Of a stretch of DNA of 64,000 bases, positions 62,289-64,000 are shown one piece after another. The first letter of the stretch is position 1. The number at the start of each line of letters is the position of its first letter. Source of the stretch: Vicinamibacteraceae bacterium (GTDB lineage: Bacteria > Planctomycetota > Phycisphaerae > Phycisphaerales > UBA5793); the NCBI GenBank assembly GCA_011525805.1, contig WYBR01000102.1, positions 1 through 64,000 of the forward strand. Direction: 5' to 3'. The translations under genes and the position numbers were made by a program. The notes beneath the pieces were generated by a model. That model was not told where the DNA came from and made no database searches. It worked only from the letters and a program-made list of their open reading frames with translations.

Positions 62289-63605
62289 ATGAGCCGGATC
62301 ACTGCGGGCATCATCACCGTCGGCGATGAACTCACCAGCGGCGACCGCGTGGACACGAACAGCACGTGGCTCTCGCAGCGCCTGCTCGAACTGGGCGTCG
62401 AGACGGCCTTCCACCTCGCGCTGCCCGACGACCGCGCCGCGATCGCCGCGTCGCTGCGCGAGTCCGCGGGCCGCGTCAGCGTGCTGCTCATCACCGGCGG
62501 ACTCGGGCCGACCGAGGATGACCTGACGCGCGAAGCCTTGGCCGATGCGCTCGGTGAATCGCTCATGACCGATGAGGCGGCGCTGCGGCTGCTTCGCTCC
62601 CGCTTCGAGAAGCGAGGCTTCGAGATGCCGCGGCGCAATCTCCAGCAGGCGCAGCGGCCGAAGTCTGCATCGATGCTCAGCAATCCCGTCGGTACCGCGC
62701 CGGGACTGGCTGCGCGCCTCGGCGCTGCGCCCGTCTACGTCCTGCCCGGCGTGCCCGGCGAGATGAGGAGGATGTGGGCGGATCACGTCGCACCCGCGGT
62801 GCGCGAACTCGTCAACGGCTCAGACCGCTGCCACACCGCGTGGATTCACAGCGTCAGCCTCGCCGAGAGCAAGGTCGGCGAGATCATCGAAGACCTGATG
62901 CGGCGCGGCGGGCCCGTCGTCGTCGGCACGCTCGTGAGCGACTACGTCGTCAGTGTGCGCGTGCGCGCCGCCGGCGACGGGCCGGACGTGGAGGATCTCT
63001 TCGTCACGGCTGCTCGCACCGTCGCGGAGCGCCTGGGCGTCTACGCCTTCGGCCGCGACGACGACACGCTCGCCTCCGTCATCGTGCGGCGACTCAAGGC
63101 GCAGAGCGCGACGCTGGTTACGGCCGAATCATGCACCGGCGGCCTCGTCGGCTCGATGATCACCGACGTGCCCGGCGCCAGCGAGGTCTACCTCGGCGGC
63201 TGGGTGACCTACAGCAACGACTTCAAGGCGGAGTTCCTCGACGTGGCTCCCGAGACCATCGCTCACCACGGCGCGGTTTCGGGGCTGACGGCGGACCAGA
63301 TGGCCGTGGGCGCGCTGGCGCAGACCGGCGCGGCCTTCGCGCTGGCGATCACCGGCGTCGCCGGGCCTGAGGGCGGCAGCGCCGCCAAGCCCGTCGGCAC
63401 CGTCTTCATCGCGCTCGCCTTCGTCGATGAGGACGGCGAGCCGAGTTCGTTCGTTCGCCACTTCGTTTTCGTCGGCGACCGCGAGATGGTCCGCCGCCGC
63501 GCGGCGATCACCGCGCTGGCAATGCTCCACTTCCACCTCGCCAACGACGGCATGCTGCCGGAGATGCTCGGGGAGTTCCGCCCGCGCGTCGAGGCGGAGG
63601 CGTAG
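62289..63605 (+). CDS. cinA: CinA-family protein (nicotinamide mononucleotide deamidase)
   Basis: A 438-residue full-length CinA. The N-terminal MoaB/MogA-like COG1058 domain begins ITAGIITVGDELTSGDRVDTNSTWLSQRLLELG and contains LLITGGLGPTEDDLTREALA and YVLPGVPGEMRRMW. The C-terminal CinA domain (about 255-430) has LVTAESCTGGLVGSMITDVPGASEVYLGGWVTYSNDFKAEFL and AFALAITGVAGPEGGSAAKPVGTVFIAL. The C-terminal domain deamidates NMN in NAD recycling; the N-terminal domain has ADP-ribose pyrophosphatase activity in some bacteria. The ATG at 62289 is picked because the upstream frame is translated repeat sequence. A competence link (dprA is in the window) is suggestive only. Confidence 0.95.
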   Translation: MSRITAGIITVGDELTSGDRVDTNSTWLSQRLLELGVETAFHLALPDDRAAIAASLRESAGRVSVLLITGGLGPTEDDLTREALADALGESLMTDEAALRLLRSRFEKRGFEMPRRNLQQAQRPKSASMLSNPVGTAPGLAARLGAAPVYVLPGVPGEMRRMWADHVAPAVRELVNGSDRCHTAWIHSVSLAESKVGEIIEDLMRRGGPVVVGTLVSDYVVSVRVRAAGDGPDVEDLFVTAARTVAERLGVYAFGRDDDTLASVIVRRLKAQSATLVTAESCTGGLVGSMITDVPGASEVYLGGWVTYSNDFKAEFLDVAPETIAHHGAVSGLTADQMAVGALAQTGAAFALAITGVAGPEGGSAAKPVGTVFIALAFVDEDGEPSSFVRHFVFVGDREMVRRRAAITALAMLHFHLANDGMLPEMLGEFRPRVEAEA

Positions 63606-63705
63606 CGCGGGTCGGAAGCGAAGACGCAAGCGGTCGCGGAGTCTCCGGTCCTTCGATGCCTCACCGCGCGCCACGACACCCGCGGGCTGCGAGTCTCGCG
63701 TGTGA

Positions 63706-64000
63706 GGTGGCGGTCGGCTGCGGATCGTAAGCCGAGTTCTGTTCCGCGCCCGCGAACTCCTTGACGGGGGCTCGCGCGGGCGCGGGGCGATCATTTCTCT
63801 GCCCGGCGCGTTGCCGCGACGGGGCATGGCGTCGCCGAAGCGGCGCCCTGCAGCGATCTACCCGTTCCCATCGGCCGGACCAGCCGGGAACTGCGTGATC
63901 TTGCACGCGGTGGGGTTTGCCCTGCCCCGATCGTCGCCGACCGGGCGGTGCGCTCTTACCGCACCATTTCACCCTTGCCTGTGCCGGGCGCGAGGCCCGG
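63706..64000 (-). ncRNA. rnpB: RNase P RNA (class A), 3' part, truncated by the window edge
   Basis: On the minus strand, the conserved motifs appear in the usual order. CAAGGGTGAAATGGTGCGGTAAGAGCGCACC comes first (near 63975-63945), followed by CAAACCCCACC (about 63918-63908), then AGATCGCTGCAGG (near 63860-63848), and ACAGAACTCGGCTTAC near the 3' end (63742-63727). The 5' end (helix P1 and the GAGGAAAGTCC segment) lies beyond base 64000. The 3' boundary is approximate. RNase P trims the 5' end of tRNA precursors. Confidence 0.92.

Overview
The window is GC-rich DNA from a Gram-negative bacterium, most likely a planctomycete of the Phycisphaerae type. This is inferred from gene content and not proven. 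The pointers are three small membrane proteins carrying a CxxCGYxLxG...CxECG zinc ribbon, a PEP-CTERM protein, a 1,016-residue LptD-like outer-membrane protein, abundant secreted proteins with lipobox or Sec/Tat signals, and many intergenic palindromic repeats. Housekeeping genes include alaS, ubiX, dprA, dxs, ffh, pyrF, pyk, cinA, a tRNA-Lys and the 3' part of rnpB.

Layout. 1-1454: a REP-type palindrome array split by a RAYT (Y1 transposase) gene. 1437-9717: zinc-ribbon membrane protein, alaS, Tat-exported TIM-barrel protein, ubiX, lipoprotein, HEAT protein and a secreted unknown. 9838-15824: dprA, a secreted protein with a Cys-rich C-terminal module, an ankyrin membrane protein and a polyprenyl-phosphate sugar transferase. 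15825-16551: a repeat-filled gap. 16552-23237: oxidoreductase, zinc-ribbon protein, a DsbD-alpha-like plus redoxin pair, rhodanese-like lipoprotein, methyltransferase, cupin and alcohol dehydrogenase. 23460-25256: one AT-richer accessory membrane protein. 25428-36534: dxs, a large subtilase, PEP-CTERM protein, ffh, multicopper oxidase and beta-helix protein. 36629-45261: lptD and a BatA/VWA gene pair followed by ribokinase. 45498-50988: a second subtilase and secreted or lipid-anchored proteins. 51076-55583: an SNF2 helicase/SWIM pair and tRNA-Lys. 55887-64000: HDOD, thioesterase, DUF971, pyrF, a solute-binding protein, pyk, cinA and rnpB.

Two themes stand out. First, a C-terminal beta-rich module with fixed cysteines (CP...I[ST]W..A / GxCxG / [AF]CGG / C..SNVA) closes three otherwise unrelated exported proteins: an ectodomain protein, a subtilase and a multicopper oxidase. 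A cysteine-free relative ends the second subtilase. One ectodomain occurs twice, once with this module and once with a PEP-CTERM tail, which suggests the module has a sorting, anchoring or surface-retention role. Second, at least four repeat families sit between genes, and two of them supply the stop codon or the last residues of neighbouring genes.
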